This document shows, piece by piece, positions 1-8,345 of a stretch of 49,299 bases of DNA (the first letter of the stretch is position 1; every line of letters starts with the position of its first letter). The DNA is from Winogradskyella sp. GTDB taxonomy: Bacteria; Bacteroidota; Bacteroidia; Flavobacteriales; Flavobacteriaceae. The notes below the pieces were generated by a model, which was given only the letters and a program-made list of their open reading frames with translations, was not told where the DNA came from and did not search any database. The stretch is from the NCBI RefSeq assembly GCF_013213975.1, contig NZ_JABSST010000012.1, forward strand, positions 1 through 49,299, in the 5' to 3' direction. The position numbers were made by a program, and so were the translations under genes.

Positions 1-1109
1 CTTATGTCCGTGCTAAATTAGCATTAAAGAAGTTAGATGAGAGCCAGTATTTAATTCGTGACGAAATCAAGGAGTACTATTCTGAGTTAACCCTTGTAAT
101 TAGAAAATATTTGGATGAGAAGGTGTATGAGCGTTCTCTTGAAAGTACAACGGACGAACTTATGTCTAGACTTCAACTCTTAAAAGCGGGTAATCAATTT
201 GCCTTTTCAAAAGAGACCTTAACCAATCTTGAAACAATCCTTAAGCGTGCCGATTTGGTAAAGTTTGCTAAGTCAGCACCAGAAACTGCACTTATCGAAA
301 TGGATAGAGCAACGATTGAAAAGGAGATTGAACAAGTCAAAGCCGTTCTGCCAGAACCTTCTGAAGAAGAAAAACTTTTAGATCAACAATACAAAGAAGC
401 GCAAGAGCGAAAGAAAAAAAGAAATAAAATTATCCTTACAGTAGCCATTTCCGTGTTCTTGATTATTGCCACGTTTGTAGGCTTTGGTTTAAAATATGGT
501 TTTGAGTATGTCAAGGATACAATAATAGGGCATGAAAGCAAAGCATTACTTGAAGGAGAATGGGTAGAGAGCGCTTATGGATTTCCACCAGTATGGATAG
601 AAACTCCAAGAGTTCTTAAACGTATTAATCCACCAATTCCAGACGAGGTTAAAGACCAGTTAGAAATGACCACCTTTGTGTATGGAACTATGTTAGACGT
701 GTTTAGTATTGGAGTTAATACAACAACATTAAAGGTGCCAACACAGCAAACTAAGTCCGACGAAAATTCTGAGAATCCAAATTTTGACTTATTGCAAGTG
801 TCTGAGGAGAGTCTTAAAGGATTCGAGCAACAAGGTGCAACAGATATCACGGTCAAGAGAGATCAGTTTATAACACCAAATGCAGCAGAAGGCTTAAAAA
901 CCTATGGGACACTAAACATCAAGATTCCTAATACGTCTAAAGTTGTTAATGCAGAATATATGTTGCTTTCATTCAGTAATCAAAAAAATGTGTTGCAACA
1001 GATTATTTTAACATGGCCAGATAATGATGATTATGCAGATGAAATGGTTGAGCGCATCGTAGATTCCATTGAGTTAAATCCTGATGAACCTGAAGAAGAC
1101 GAAGAATAA
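1..1109 (+). CDS. DUF4381-like membrane protein of the bat operon, 5' end cut by the window
   Basis: The reading frame is open from base 3 with no stop, so the gene begins before the window; the TTG at 111 is an internal codon, not a start. The visible N-terminal part (Ala/Lys/Leu-rich helix, then YYSELTLVIRKYLDEK and a TTDELMSRL segment) resembles the cytoplasmic helical region of DUF4381 proteins, which sit just upstream of batA in many Bacteroidota. A second membrane segment follows a lysine-rich stretch (about nt 425-495), then about 190 residues of probable periplasmic sequence with an acidic end. Its TAA overlaps the batA ATG by one base (TAATG), so it is translationally coupled to the bat operon. 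Its role in the Bat complex is unknown; the family call is by resemblance. Confidence 0.75.
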   Translation, partial: YVRAKLALKKLDESQYLIRDEIKEYYSELTLVIRKYLDEKVYERSLESTTDELMSRLQLLKAGNQFAFSKETLTNLETILKRADLVKFAKSAPETALIEMDRATIEKEIEQVKAVLPEPSEEEKLLDQQYKEAQERKKKRNKIILTVAISVFLIIATFVGFGLKYGFEYVKDTIIGHESKALLEGEWVESAYGFPPVWIETPRVLKRINPPIPDEVKDQLEMTTFVYGTMLDVFSIGVNTTTLKVPTQQTKSDENSENPNFDLLQVSEESLKGFEQQGATDITVKRDQFITPNAAEGLKTYGTLNIKIPNTSKVVNAEYMLLSFSNQKNVLQQIILTWPDNDDYADEMVERIVDSIELNPDEPEEDEE

Positions 1110-2113
1110 TGTTTGAAAATATAGAGTTTTTTAATAAAGAATTATTTTGGTTTCTATTGCTTTTACCAATAGCGCTGCTTTGGTATGTCTTCCGGTATAA
1201 CAGACAGACTGCAGAACTTAAAATGTCAAGTACCAAGGGTTTTAAAACGACGTCTTCGTTTTGGGCAAAGTTTAGACATCTTCTCGTTGCTTTACGCTTG
1301 ATTGCTTTGGGATTATTAATTACTGCATTAGCAAGACCGAGAACTGTTGATGTTTCAACGAAGACCAAAACAACAAGAGGTATTGATATTGTAATGTCTA
1401 TAGACGTATCTGCTAGTATGTTGGCTAAAGATCTTAAGCCAAACCGATTAGAGGCATTAAAGGAGGTGGCTTCAGATTTTATTGATGGAAGACCAAACGA
1501 CAGAATAGGATTGGTCGAATATGCTGGTGAAGCCTATACAAAGACACCAATAACGAGCGACAAGTCCATTGTTCAACGTTCATTAAGAGACATAAAGTAT
1601 AATACCATTATTGAAGGTGGTACAGCTATTGGTATGGGATTGGCGACTTCTGTCAATCGATTAAAGGACAGTCGGGCAAAATCAAAGGTTATTATTCTTC
1701 TTACAGACGGTGTTAATAATTCTGGATTCATTGATCCCAAAATAGCGAGTGAGTTGGCTGTAGAGTACGGTATTAAAGTCTATACCATTGGTTTAGGGAC
1801 CAACGGAATGGCATTGTCTCCAGTGTCAATTAATCCAAATGGAACATTTAGGTATGGTAGACAGCAGGTCGAAATTGATGAGGAGCTTCTTGAAGAGATT
1901 GCCGAGGTAACGAGCGGGAAATATTTTAGAGCAACAAACAACAAAAAACTTGCTGAGATTTATAAGGAGATTAACAAACTCGAAAAAACAGAAATCGAAG
2001 AGAAGAAGTATTATAACTACGAAGAAAAATACAGACCATTGGTATTATTGGCAGGATTTCTTTTGTTAATAGAATTACTTCTCAGAAATACAATTTTTAG
2101 AAGCTTTGTTTAG
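1109..2113 (+). CDS. batA: BatA, von Willebrand factor A domain membrane protein
   Basis: A 334-aa inner-membrane protein of the aerotolerance (bat) operon known from Bacteroides fragilis. Two N-terminal membrane segments (about residues 12-28 and 57-76) precede a vWA domain (about 90-290) with an intact metal-ion-dependent adhesion site, DVSAS at 99-103, and a TDGVNNSG motif. A C-terminal membrane helix (about 312-330) is followed by a short tail. This N-TM, TM, vWA, TM layout is the usual BatA/BatB form. It overlaps the upstream gene by one base and the downstream batB by eight. The precise biochemical role of Bat proteins is unresolved; they are linked to oxidative stress tolerance and envelope integrity. 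Confidence 0.95.
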   Translation: MFENIEFFNKELFWFLLLLPIALLWYVFRYNRQTAELKMSSTKGFKTTSSFWAKFRHLLVALRLIALGLLITALARPRTVDVSTKTKTTRGIDIVMSIDVSASMLAKDLKPNRLEALKEVASDFIDGRPNDRIGLVEYAGEAYTKTPITSDKSIVQRSLRDIKYNTIIEGGTAIGMGLATSVNRLKDSRAKSKVIILLTDGVNNSGFIDPKIASELAVEYGIKVYTIGLGTNGMALSPVSINPNGTFRYGRQQVEIDEELLEEIAEVTSGKYFRATNNKKLAEIYKEINKLEKTEIEEKKYYNYEEKYRPLVLLAGFLLLIELLLRNTIFRSFV

Positions 2114-3143
2114 ATTAGACGAAAAAATATGGTTTTGGACGTTACTGGCTATTCCAGTAATTATACTCTTGTTTGTATTCTTACAATTTTGGAGACGTTC
2201 TGCGCAAAAAAAATTTGCGGACAGCAACTTGTTAAAAAGGTTGAGTCCAAACCAATCGGTATTTAAAGGGGTGTTAAAAACGCTCGTGCTTTGTGCAGCA
2301 TTCGCATGTTTGTCCTTAGCTCTAGTGAATCCTAAAATTGGAACAAAACTAGAAACCGTACGCAGTCAGGGTGTAGATATTGTTTTTGCGGTAGATGTTT
2401 CAAAAAGTATGTTAGCTGAGGATATTGCGCCAAATCGATTGGAAAAATCCAAACAATTAGTAAGAGAGATCATAAATAGTTTGGCCAGTGATAGGGTGGG
2501 TATAATTGCCTATGCAGGCAAAGCCTTCCCACAATTGCCAATAACGACAGACTACGCTTCTGCAAAAATGTTTTTACAAAACATGAATACAGATATGTTA
2601 TCCTCACAAGGAACAGCAATTCATGAAGCTATTCAGTTAGCTAAGACCTATTATGACGATGAAGAGCAAACCAATAGAATTTTAATCATTATTTCAGATG
2701 GTGAAGACCATGGTGGTGAAGCTGTAGATATTGCCGAGGAAGCAATGGAAGAAGGTATTAGAATTATAACGGTTGGCGTTGGAGATGCTAAGGGTGGTCC
2801 AATTCCAATAAAACGAAATGGAATTGTACTCAATTATAAAAAAGACAATAAAGGAGAAACGGTTATCACACGTTTAGATGAAACCACATTAAACGAAATT
2901 GCGAAAGAGACTAATGGAGTCTATGTCAATGGCAGTAACACTGGAGAAGTGGTTGATACCATAAAAGAAGTTTTAGACCAAATGGACAAAAAGGAGTTTG
3001 AATCCAAGCAAATTGCCGATTTTAAGGATCAATTTCAGTGGTTTTTAGGACTCGGAATATTACTCTTGTTCCTAGATATTTTATTTTTAGAGCGTAAAAC
3101 AGCATGGTTAAAGCGATTGAATTTATTTAATGAGAATTTTTAA
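2106..3143 (+). CDS. batB: BatB, von Willebrand factor A domain membrane protein
   Basis: A 345-aa paralogue of BatA. The chosen start is TTG at 2106, inside the end of batA: it gives MFRLDEKIW, the expected N-terminus just before the first membrane helix, and there is no suitable in-frame ATG nearby. Membrane segments lie at about 10-28 and 55-75. The vWA domain has a complete MIDAS (DVSKS, 97-101) and a SDGEDHGGEA motif, and a last membrane helix lies at about 310-328. The 8-nt overlap with batA indicates translational coupling. Downstream, 46 nt separate it from a decaying gene that interrupts the usual batB-batC junction. Confidence 0.94.
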   Translation: MFRLDEKIWFWTLLAIPVIILLFVFLQFWRRSAQKKFADSNLLKRLSPNQSVFKGVLKTLVLCAAFACLSLALVNPKIGTKLETVRSQGVDIVFAVDVSKSMLAEDIAPNRLEKSKQLVREIINSLASDRVGIIAYAGKAFPQLPITTDYASAKMFLQNMNTDMLSSQGTAIHEAIQLAKTYYDDEEQTNRILIIISDGEDHGGEAVDIAEEAMEEGIRIITVGVGDAKGGPIPIKRNGIVLNYKKDNKGETVITRLDETTLNEIAKETNGVYVNGSNTGEVVDTIKEVLDQMDKKEFESKQIADFKDQFQWFLGLGILLLFLDILFLERKTAWLKRLNLFNENF

Positions 3144-3189
3144 AACTTCTTTAACTATAAGTAAAACAGTCGTTTCCTAAATTTAAAGT

Positions 3190-3696
3190 ATGATAAGAAT
3201 AGCAGCAGTTGTGATTTTATTTGTATTGATACCCATTGTAGCTTGGGGTCAAGAGCCTAAGTTACAAGGCTTCGATAATCTTATACATAAGACTAGGACT
3301 GCAGAAGGTGAATGTCCTGATAGTTCACTGTTTAGGCAAGGAGTCGCATTGAGTTATGGTCCTAATAAAACTATAGTTATAGCTAATTCAAAAGGTTTTA
3401 CCAACAAAGATCAGACGCAATATGGCAATGGCAATCATGCAATAAGACCCGATAACGGAGTAAAAAGCAAGGGTGAATACTGGGAATTTGATATTTTTGG
3501 TGGATTTATAACTGGTGATGTAGTAGTTAGTGAAAAGGATATACATGGTCAATGTATCTCTGGTGACAATATATTTACCGACGATTGATAACATATTAAT
3601 GATACTACCTATAAGTATGCAGTTGGAAGTTATAAAGATGGTCAATGGGAGGTAATCTATCTCGAGACTGAATTTAAAAAATTAGAAAATGAGTAA
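3190..3696 (+). pseudogene. Small secreted protein gene with tandem in-frame stops, inserted in the bat operon
   Basis: An ATG at 3190 opens a 132-codon frame with a clear signal peptide (hydrophobic residues 2-17, then AWGQ) and two cysteines in the mature part. It stops at 3586-3591 with TGA directly followed by TAA. The same frame then stays open for 34 codons that read like normal protein (YAVGSYKDGQWEVIYLE) and closes with TAA at 3694-3696, overlapping the batC ATG by eight bases, as other bat junctions do. This suggests an original protein of about 167 residues that has acquired premature stops. A functional 132-aa product cannot be excluded. I do not recognise the family, and the gene is not part of the canonical bat operon. 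Confidence 0.65.
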
Positions 3697-4528
3697 GATG
3701 AAATTTTACATATTGCTATTAGCTGGAATTTTAGGATTTTCTGGTTTTGCCCAAGAAGATGATAAAGCCCAACTTAAAGCCGAAAGAAAAGCAACAGATT
3801 TGGTATATGATGCCAATACCTTACTTGGTGAAGAAAATTATGTTGAGGCAGAAATGGAATACCGTAAAGCCATTTCAAAAGCTCCAAATAAAGCAGTAGG
3901 ATCTTATAATTTAGCGCATTCTTATTATAAAAAAGGCAGTTTAAAAGAGGCCTTATATCGAAGTGAAGAAGCCGCTAAAAACGCAATTACAAAAGATGAA
4001 AAACACAGAGCCTATCATAACATAGGTAATATTCTCATGAAGAATGAATTGTGTAAAGAGGCCGTAGAAGCCTTTAAAAATGCCTTACGAAATAATCCTA
4101 ATGATGACGAAACACGCTATAATTATGCCTTAGCAAAGGAATGCGCAGAGCAGCAAAAAGACGGTGGAGGAGAAGATAATAAAGAAGACGAAAATAAGGA
4201 GGAAGAAAAGGATAAGGAAAAGGACGAAAAAAAGGAGAACGACAAAAACGAGGATCAAGATAAAAAGGACGAAGGCGACAAGGATAAAAAAGATGGAGAT
4301 AAAGAGGAAGATGAAAATGGCAAACCTAAGGATGATCAAAAAGATGGCAAAGGAGATAAAGATGAAAAGGATAAAAACCAAAAGCCAAAGCCTAAACCAG
4401 GTCAAATGTCTCCGCAACAGATAAAGAATATTCTGGAGGCGATGCAAAACCAAGAACAAAAGGTGCAACAAAAGATAAACGCTGAAAAACAGAAAGGTGC
4501 CAAAGTAAAAACGGAAAAAGACTGGTAA
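3689..4528 (+). CDS. batC: BatC, periplasmic TPR protein with charged linker
   Basis: A 279-aa exported protein. The signal peptide covers about residues 1-21 (hydrophobic core, then GFAQE). Tetratricopeptide repeats cover about 30-150, including the pair around EAEMEYRKAISKAPN and EAVEAFKNALRNNPN. Residues 157-235 are almost entirely Lys, Glu and Asp. The C-terminus (MSPQQIKNILEAM then QQKINAEKQKG) is the conserved BatC tail. TPR plus acidic/basic linker is typical of BatC, thought to bridge the vWA proteins and BatD/BatE in the periplasm. Reading frames in and opposite to the charged region are compositional shadows. Confidence 0.92.
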   Translation: MSKMKFYILLLAGILGFSGFAQEDDKAQLKAERKATDLVYDANTLLGEENYVEAEMEYRKAISKAPNKAVGSYNLAHSYYKKGSLKEALYRSEEAAKNAITKDEKHRAYHNIGNILMKNELCKEAVEAFKNALRNNPNDDETRYNYALAKECAEQQKDGGGEDNKEDENKEEEKDKEKDEKKENDKNEDQDKKDEGDKDKKDGDKEEDENGKPKDDQKDGKGDKDEKDKNQKPKPKPGQMSPQQIKNILEAMQNQEQKVQQKINAEKQKGAKVKTEKDW

Positions 4529-4570
4529 AGCCACATAACTCCTGTATGGTATTTAATAACCTATTTTAAA

Positions 4571-5377
4571 ATGAACGCAATAAAACAGATATCACTTTTA
4601 GTTTTTTTAATGGGCACTGTTGTTACTACCGCACAGGTGGTATTTAATGCAGATGCTAGTAAAACAGAAATAGGCTTAAATGAAAAGGTACAAGTTTCCT
4701 TTACAATGAATAAAGATAATGGTGAATTTACGCCTCCAGACTTTACGAATTTTGAAGTTGTCAGTGGCCCTTTAACTTCAACCAATACATCGTTTAAGGA
4801 TGGTAGACCTAGTTATGAAAAATCCATTGCTTTTACTTTAAAGCCAAAGAAAAGAGGTACATTAATTATAGAAGGGGGCACCTTAGAAATTAGCGGTAAC
4901 ACTTACAGCTCTAATAGCGTTAGCATAGAGGTGGTACGAAAAAGAAAAAAGAACTACCTCATTGATAAAGATTCTTTAGCGAACAAAATATTTTTAAAAT
5001 TGGAGTATCCAAAAGGGACATTATTTGTAAGAGATTCTATAGTCGTACAATATAAGTTATACGTTGCACAAGATATTTCTGTTAATAGTTGGAAATTACT
5101 CGAAGACAGTAAAATTAAAAACGCAGAGGTAATTGATATGTCTCCAAAGGAAATTAGTGTGGTACAGGAGGATGTAGATGGCACCATATACAGATCCGTT
5201 ATTTTAAAATCATTACGACTTAAACCAAGTAAACAAGGTAAGCTGATTATTTCACCATTAGAACTAGAGGTGTCAGTAGGTATACCGTCAGGTAGAAGGT
5301 CATTTAATGTTAAGAATATTCAAGACCCAAAGGTCATTGTTGTATCGTCAGAAAAGGTAAAAGTTGAGGTGAACTAA
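4571..5377 (+). CDS. Short BatD-like paralogue without the C-terminal membrane part
   Basis: A 268-aa protein with a signal peptide (about 1-21, ending TTAQ). It is followed by the same opening as the adjacent BatD: both begin the mature region with a V-F-x-A-x-x-S-K pattern, then an N-E-[KR] motif, FTPPDF/FVPPNF and a KPKKRGT/APKKRGT strand. It covers only the first two Ig-like domains and ends at VKVEVN, with no membrane helix or cytoplasmic helices. It lies 42 nt after batC and one nucleotide before batD, so it is part of the operon. It looks like an internal duplication of batD that was trimmed and diverged. It is probably a soluble periplasmic subunit; how it relates to full-length BatD is unknown. 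Confidence 0.88.
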   Translation: MNAIKQISLLVFLMGTVVTTAQVVFNADASKTEIGLNEKVQVSFTMNKDNGEFTPPDFTNFEVVSGPLTSTNTSFKDGRPSYEKSIAFTLKPKKRGTLIIEGGTLEISGNTYSSNSVSIEVVRKRKKNYLIDKDSLANKIFLKLEYPKGTLFVRDSIVVQYKLYVAQDISVNSWKLLEDSKIKNAEVIDMSPKEISVVQEDVDGTIYRSVILKSLRLKPSKQGKLIISPLELEVSVGIPSGRRSFNVKNIQDPKVIVVSSEKVKVEVN

Positions 5378-5378
5378 A

Positions 5379-7148
5379 ATGAGATTGATTAAAAATATAT
5401 CTATTTTGATGCTTTTGTTCACTCTAACAAGTGTTTCAGCTCAGGTAAAATTTGAAGCCAAAGTGAGCAAAAAGAAACTTGGAGTTAATGAACGCTTACG
5501 CATAGACTTTGAAATGAACAAGGATGGGGACAATTTTGTACCACCTAACTTTAAGGATTTTACTGTAGTTGGTGGTCCTAACACCTCGGTTAGTAATTCC
5601 TGGGTAAACGGTAAACGCACCTACTCTAAAACTTATAGCTATTTTTTAGCACCTAAAAAACGAGGAACATTTACCATAAAGCAAGCCACAATAGAAATAG
5701 AAGGTGAAATCTATAAAACCTTCCCCGTTACTATTAATGTTACTGCTGCAGTAAATAGGCCAAATGCACCACCTGAAGCCTCAGATATAGCCGCTGAGAA
5801 TATACATTTAGTTGCCGAAGTATCTAAAACGAATCCTTATTTAAATGAAGGCTTCACGGTTGTATATAAATTATACGTGTCTCCTGAAACTGGTGTGAGT
5901 AATTGGAGGGAGAAAGACAACCCCAGATATAATGATTTTTGGAGTCAGAATATTGAAATAAAAGGCCTCAATATTCAAAAAGGACTATACAAAGGTGAGG
6001 AATACCGCTATGTTGTTTTAAGAAAAACAGTTCTATATCCGCAAAAAACAGGAAAACTTAAAATAGAACCACTAGTATTAGATATAACTGTTGAGGTCCC
6101 TACTGGTCGTACTGATATTTTTGGAAGGCAAATCATGACCAAAGTCCCAAAAATAGTAACTGCAGGAAGTCGAACTATAAATGTGAAAGCACTTCCAGAA
6201 CAAGATAAACCAGCTGACTTTAAGGGTGCTGTTGGGGATTTTACTTTTAAACTCACAACGAGTAAAACACAATTAAATGCAACCGAGTCTTTACAGGCAA
6301 AAATTGAAGTTTCCGGAAAAGGAAATTTGAAATTGTTTGAATTACCAAAACTTAATACACCAAGTTCCCTGGAGGTTTACGAACCAGAACATAAAGAAAG
6401 TGTCAGAACCAATTTAACTGGTATGCAAGGTAGTATCTCTGACATCTATACCATAGTACCGCAATTTAGAGGAAAGTATCCAATACCGTCAGTATCGTTC
6501 TCCTATTTTGATCTGGCTACTGAGTCCTATAAACGTATTACAACAGACGAAGTGGTTATTGACGTTCTTGAAGGACCTACAGCCGTAACAGCAACCACAG
6601 AAAATAATACACCTAGTACAAAACAAGCGGTAAGACCAAATCCCAATTCCTTTGCATTTATTAAAACCAATTCAAATTGGATAAGTATTAAAAGTGAGCC
6701 ATTTTTTAAGTCTTCAGGATTTTGGGCATTGTTATTATTGCCTTTTTTAGCTATTCCGTTAGCTATTGCGGTGAGAAATCAAAGAGACAAACGCATTGCA
6801 GATATTCAAGGAAATCGCATTAGGAAAGCAGACAGGCTGGCTAAAAAATATCTGAGTGAGGCTAAGAAAAATCTTGATCAAAAGGAGACATTTTATGAGT
6901 CTTTAGAGCGAGCACTTCATAATTATCTAAAGGCCAAGCTGAATATTGAAACGATTGATTTTAATAAAGAACGCATAGATGCTTTATTAAGTGAAAGCAA
7001 GGTTCAACAACCAGTTATTTCGGATTTTATCTCCATTCTAGAAAATTGCGAGTTGGCAAGGTATACGCCAATCACTCAACTTACTATGGAAAATGATTAC
7101 GAGAAAGCGGCAAAGACCATTTCATTAATTGATAAACAGATGCGATAG
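5379..7148 (+). CDS. batD: BatD, oxygen tolerance family membrane protein
   Basis: A 589-aa protein. The signal peptide spans about 1-21, followed by repeated Ig-like beta domains (about 22-430), a single membrane helix near 450-467 (FWALLLLPFLAIPLAIAV), and a cytoplasmic helical domain with LERALHNYLKAKL. This is the full BatD/DUF11-like layout. It starts with an ATG one nucleotide after the stop of its short paralogue, and its stop is followed one nucleotide later by the batE ATG. Expected to be the large scaffold of the Bat complex, with most of its mass in the periplasm. Confidence 0.94.
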   Translation: MRLIKNISILMLLFTLTSVSAQVKFEAKVSKKKLGVNERLRIDFEMNKDGDNFVPPNFKDFTVVGGPNTSVSNSWVNGKRTYSKTYSYFLAPKKRGTFTIKQATIEIEGEIYKTFPVTINVTAAVNRPNAPPEASDIAAENIHLVAEVSKTNPYLNEGFTVVYKLYVSPETGVSNWREKDNPRYNDFWSQNIEIKGLNIQKGLYKGEEYRYVVLRKTVLYPQKTGKLKIEPLVLDITVEVPTGRTDIFGRQIMTKVPKIVTAGSRTINVKALPEQDKPADFKGAVGDFTFKLTTSKTQLNATESLQAKIEVSGKGNLKLFELPKLNTPSSLEVYEPEHKESVRTNLTGMQGSISDIYTIVPQFRGKYPIPSVSFSYFDLATESYKRITTDEVVIDVLEGPTAVTATTENNTPSTKQAVRPNPNSFAFIKTNSNWISIKSEPFFKSSGFWALLLLPFLAIPLAIAVRNQRDKRIADIQGNRIRKADRLAKKYLSEAKKNLDQKETFYESLERALHNYLKAKLNIETIDFNKERIDALLSESKVQQPVISDFISILENCELARYTPITQLTMENDYEKAAKTISLIDKQMR

Positions 7149-7149
7149 T

Positions 7150-7911
7150 ATGAAACGAACATTAAAACTAATTTTCTGCTGTATTAGTCTTCTAGGATTA
7201 TCTCAAAATGATATTGTTTTCGAAGAGGCCAATGTGCTTTATAATGATGGTAAATTCGCTGAGGCAATTGATAAGTATGAGTCTATTTTAGAAAGAGGGG
7301 AACACTCTGCTGAATTGTATTATAATCTTGGAAATGCAAATTACAAGCTCAATAATATTGCCCCGAGCATCTATTATTATGAAAAAGCTTTGCTCTTAAA
7401 TCCAACAGATGAAGATATTAAAAATAATCTAAAGGGATATGCTGAAAACATGACTATAGATGCCATAGATGAGGTGCCTCAAGTAGGGTTTTCGAGGATT
7501 ATTAATAATCTAGTCAATACCTATTCCGCAGATACTTGGTCCAAGCTGGCAATTGGTGGAGTTTTACTGTTTGTCATTTTATTTTTGGTGTATCACTTCT
7601 CTTACGCGAGTACTCGAAAACGTATAGCCTTTATTTTTAGTACACTTGGATTGCTATTGGCTTGTTTTTCAGTGGCTATGGCTTTTCAAAAACAGCACTT
7701 AGATGAAAAGGATAATCCAGCGATTGTATTTGCTCAAGAAGCTAGAGCAAGATCAGAGGCTAATAGATCCTCTGAAGAAGTTTTTAGATTACATGAGGGG
7801 ACTAAGGTTCAAGTATTGGAAAATTATGAGGATTGGTACAAAATTCAAATAACTGATAATTCTACTGGCTGGATACCTAACTCAGACGTAAAACTATTAA
7901 AGACCTTTTAG
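7150..7911 (+). CDS. batE: BatE, TPR and SH3-like membrane protein
   Basis: The start is set at ATG 7150, giving 253 residues with a proper signal peptide (MKRTLKLIFCC..LGLSQ). A longer frame from TTG 7129 lies inside batD and would spoil it. TPR units occupy about 20-95 (YYNLGNANYKL and YYYEKALLLNP are clear). Two membrane helices lie at about 135-157 and 163-182. A bacterial SH3-type domain ends the protein (GTKVQVLENYEDWYKIQI then GWIPNSDVKLL), suggesting a peptidoglycan or protein contact. It is the last gene of the bat operon; no strong terminator is visible after it. Confidence 0.93.
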   Translation: MKRTLKLIFCCISLLGLSQNDIVFEEANVLYNDGKFAEAIDKYESILERGEHSAELYYNLGNANYKLNNIAPSIYYYEKALLLNPTDEDIKNNLKGYAENMTIDAIDEVPQVGFSRIINNLVNTYSADTWSKLAIGGVLLFVILFLVYHFSYASTRKRIAFIFSTLGLLLACFSVAMAFQKQHLDEKDNPAIVFAQEARARSEANRSSEEVFRLHEGTKVQVLENYEDWYKIQITDNSTGWIPNSDVKLLKTF

Positions 7912-7944
7912 TTTATATTTAACAAAATCGTATAATGTTAATGT

Positions 7945-7952
7945 TATCTTTG
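7945..7952 (+). promoter_or_regulatory. Putative -7 box (TATCTTTG)
   Basis: An exact match to the Bacteroidota TAnnTTTG element, placing transcription start about 11 nt before the ATG at 7967. No clear upstream TTG is present at the expected distance. It suggests that the small gene and probably the SulP module have a promoter separate from the bat operon. Confidence 0.45.
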
Positions 7953-7966
7953 CTATTGTGTAACTT

Positions 7967-8260
7967 ATGATTTTGAAAAGAAACTTAGCACTTTTTTTCA
8001 TGATGTTTTTCATCTTTATAATTAGTGCACCAACCATTATTGTATCAATGGATAAGTCATTTGATACTGAAATCTTCTTTGATGTTAACGAAGAAGAAGA
8101 AAAAGGTGGTTTGAAGTTACTTTTTGAAATCACCTCTCAGGATATTGAGTCTTTTGATCTAGATGTTTTAAATGCTGATAGAGATGAATACAACTTTAAA
8201 AAGTATTCAAACCCCCATATTAACTTAATTTTCCCTCCACCGGATTCTACGCTTACTTAA
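7967..8260 (+). CDS. Small membrane-anchored acidic protein of unknown function
   Basis: 97 aa. A hydrophobic segment at about 6-27 could be a signal anchor or uncleaved signal peptide. It is followed by an acidic patch (FFDVNEEEEKGG), a mixed charged region and a proline-rich end (FPPPDSTLT). No cysteines or known catalytic motif are visible. It lies between batE and the SulP gene on the same strand, with its own -7 box, and may be co-transcribed with the transporter. I do not recognise a named family. Confidence 0.7.
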   Translation: MILKRNLALFFMMFFIFIISAPTIIVSMDKSFDTEIFFDVNEEEEKGGLKLLFEITSQDIESFDLDVLNADRDEYNFKKYSNPHINLIFPPPDSTLT

Positions 8261-8345
8261 ATAAGATCCTAAATCTAGACCAACCATTGGTCAAATTAAT
8301 AATTCAATGAAGAGTGATACACTCTTACCCTATATAAATTACATT

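Noticed and set aside
1003-1368. 121-aa minus-strand ORF across the batA start
   Set aside because: Shadow of two well-supported overlapping plus-strand genes.
4130-4534. 134-aa hydrophobic ORF opposite batC, and an 86-aa frame inside it
   Set aside because: Both come from the Lys/Glu/Asp-rich low-complexity region of BatC read in other frames.
7129-7149. TTG-started extension of batE
   Set aside because: It overlaps batD and precedes a clean signal peptide at ATG 7150.
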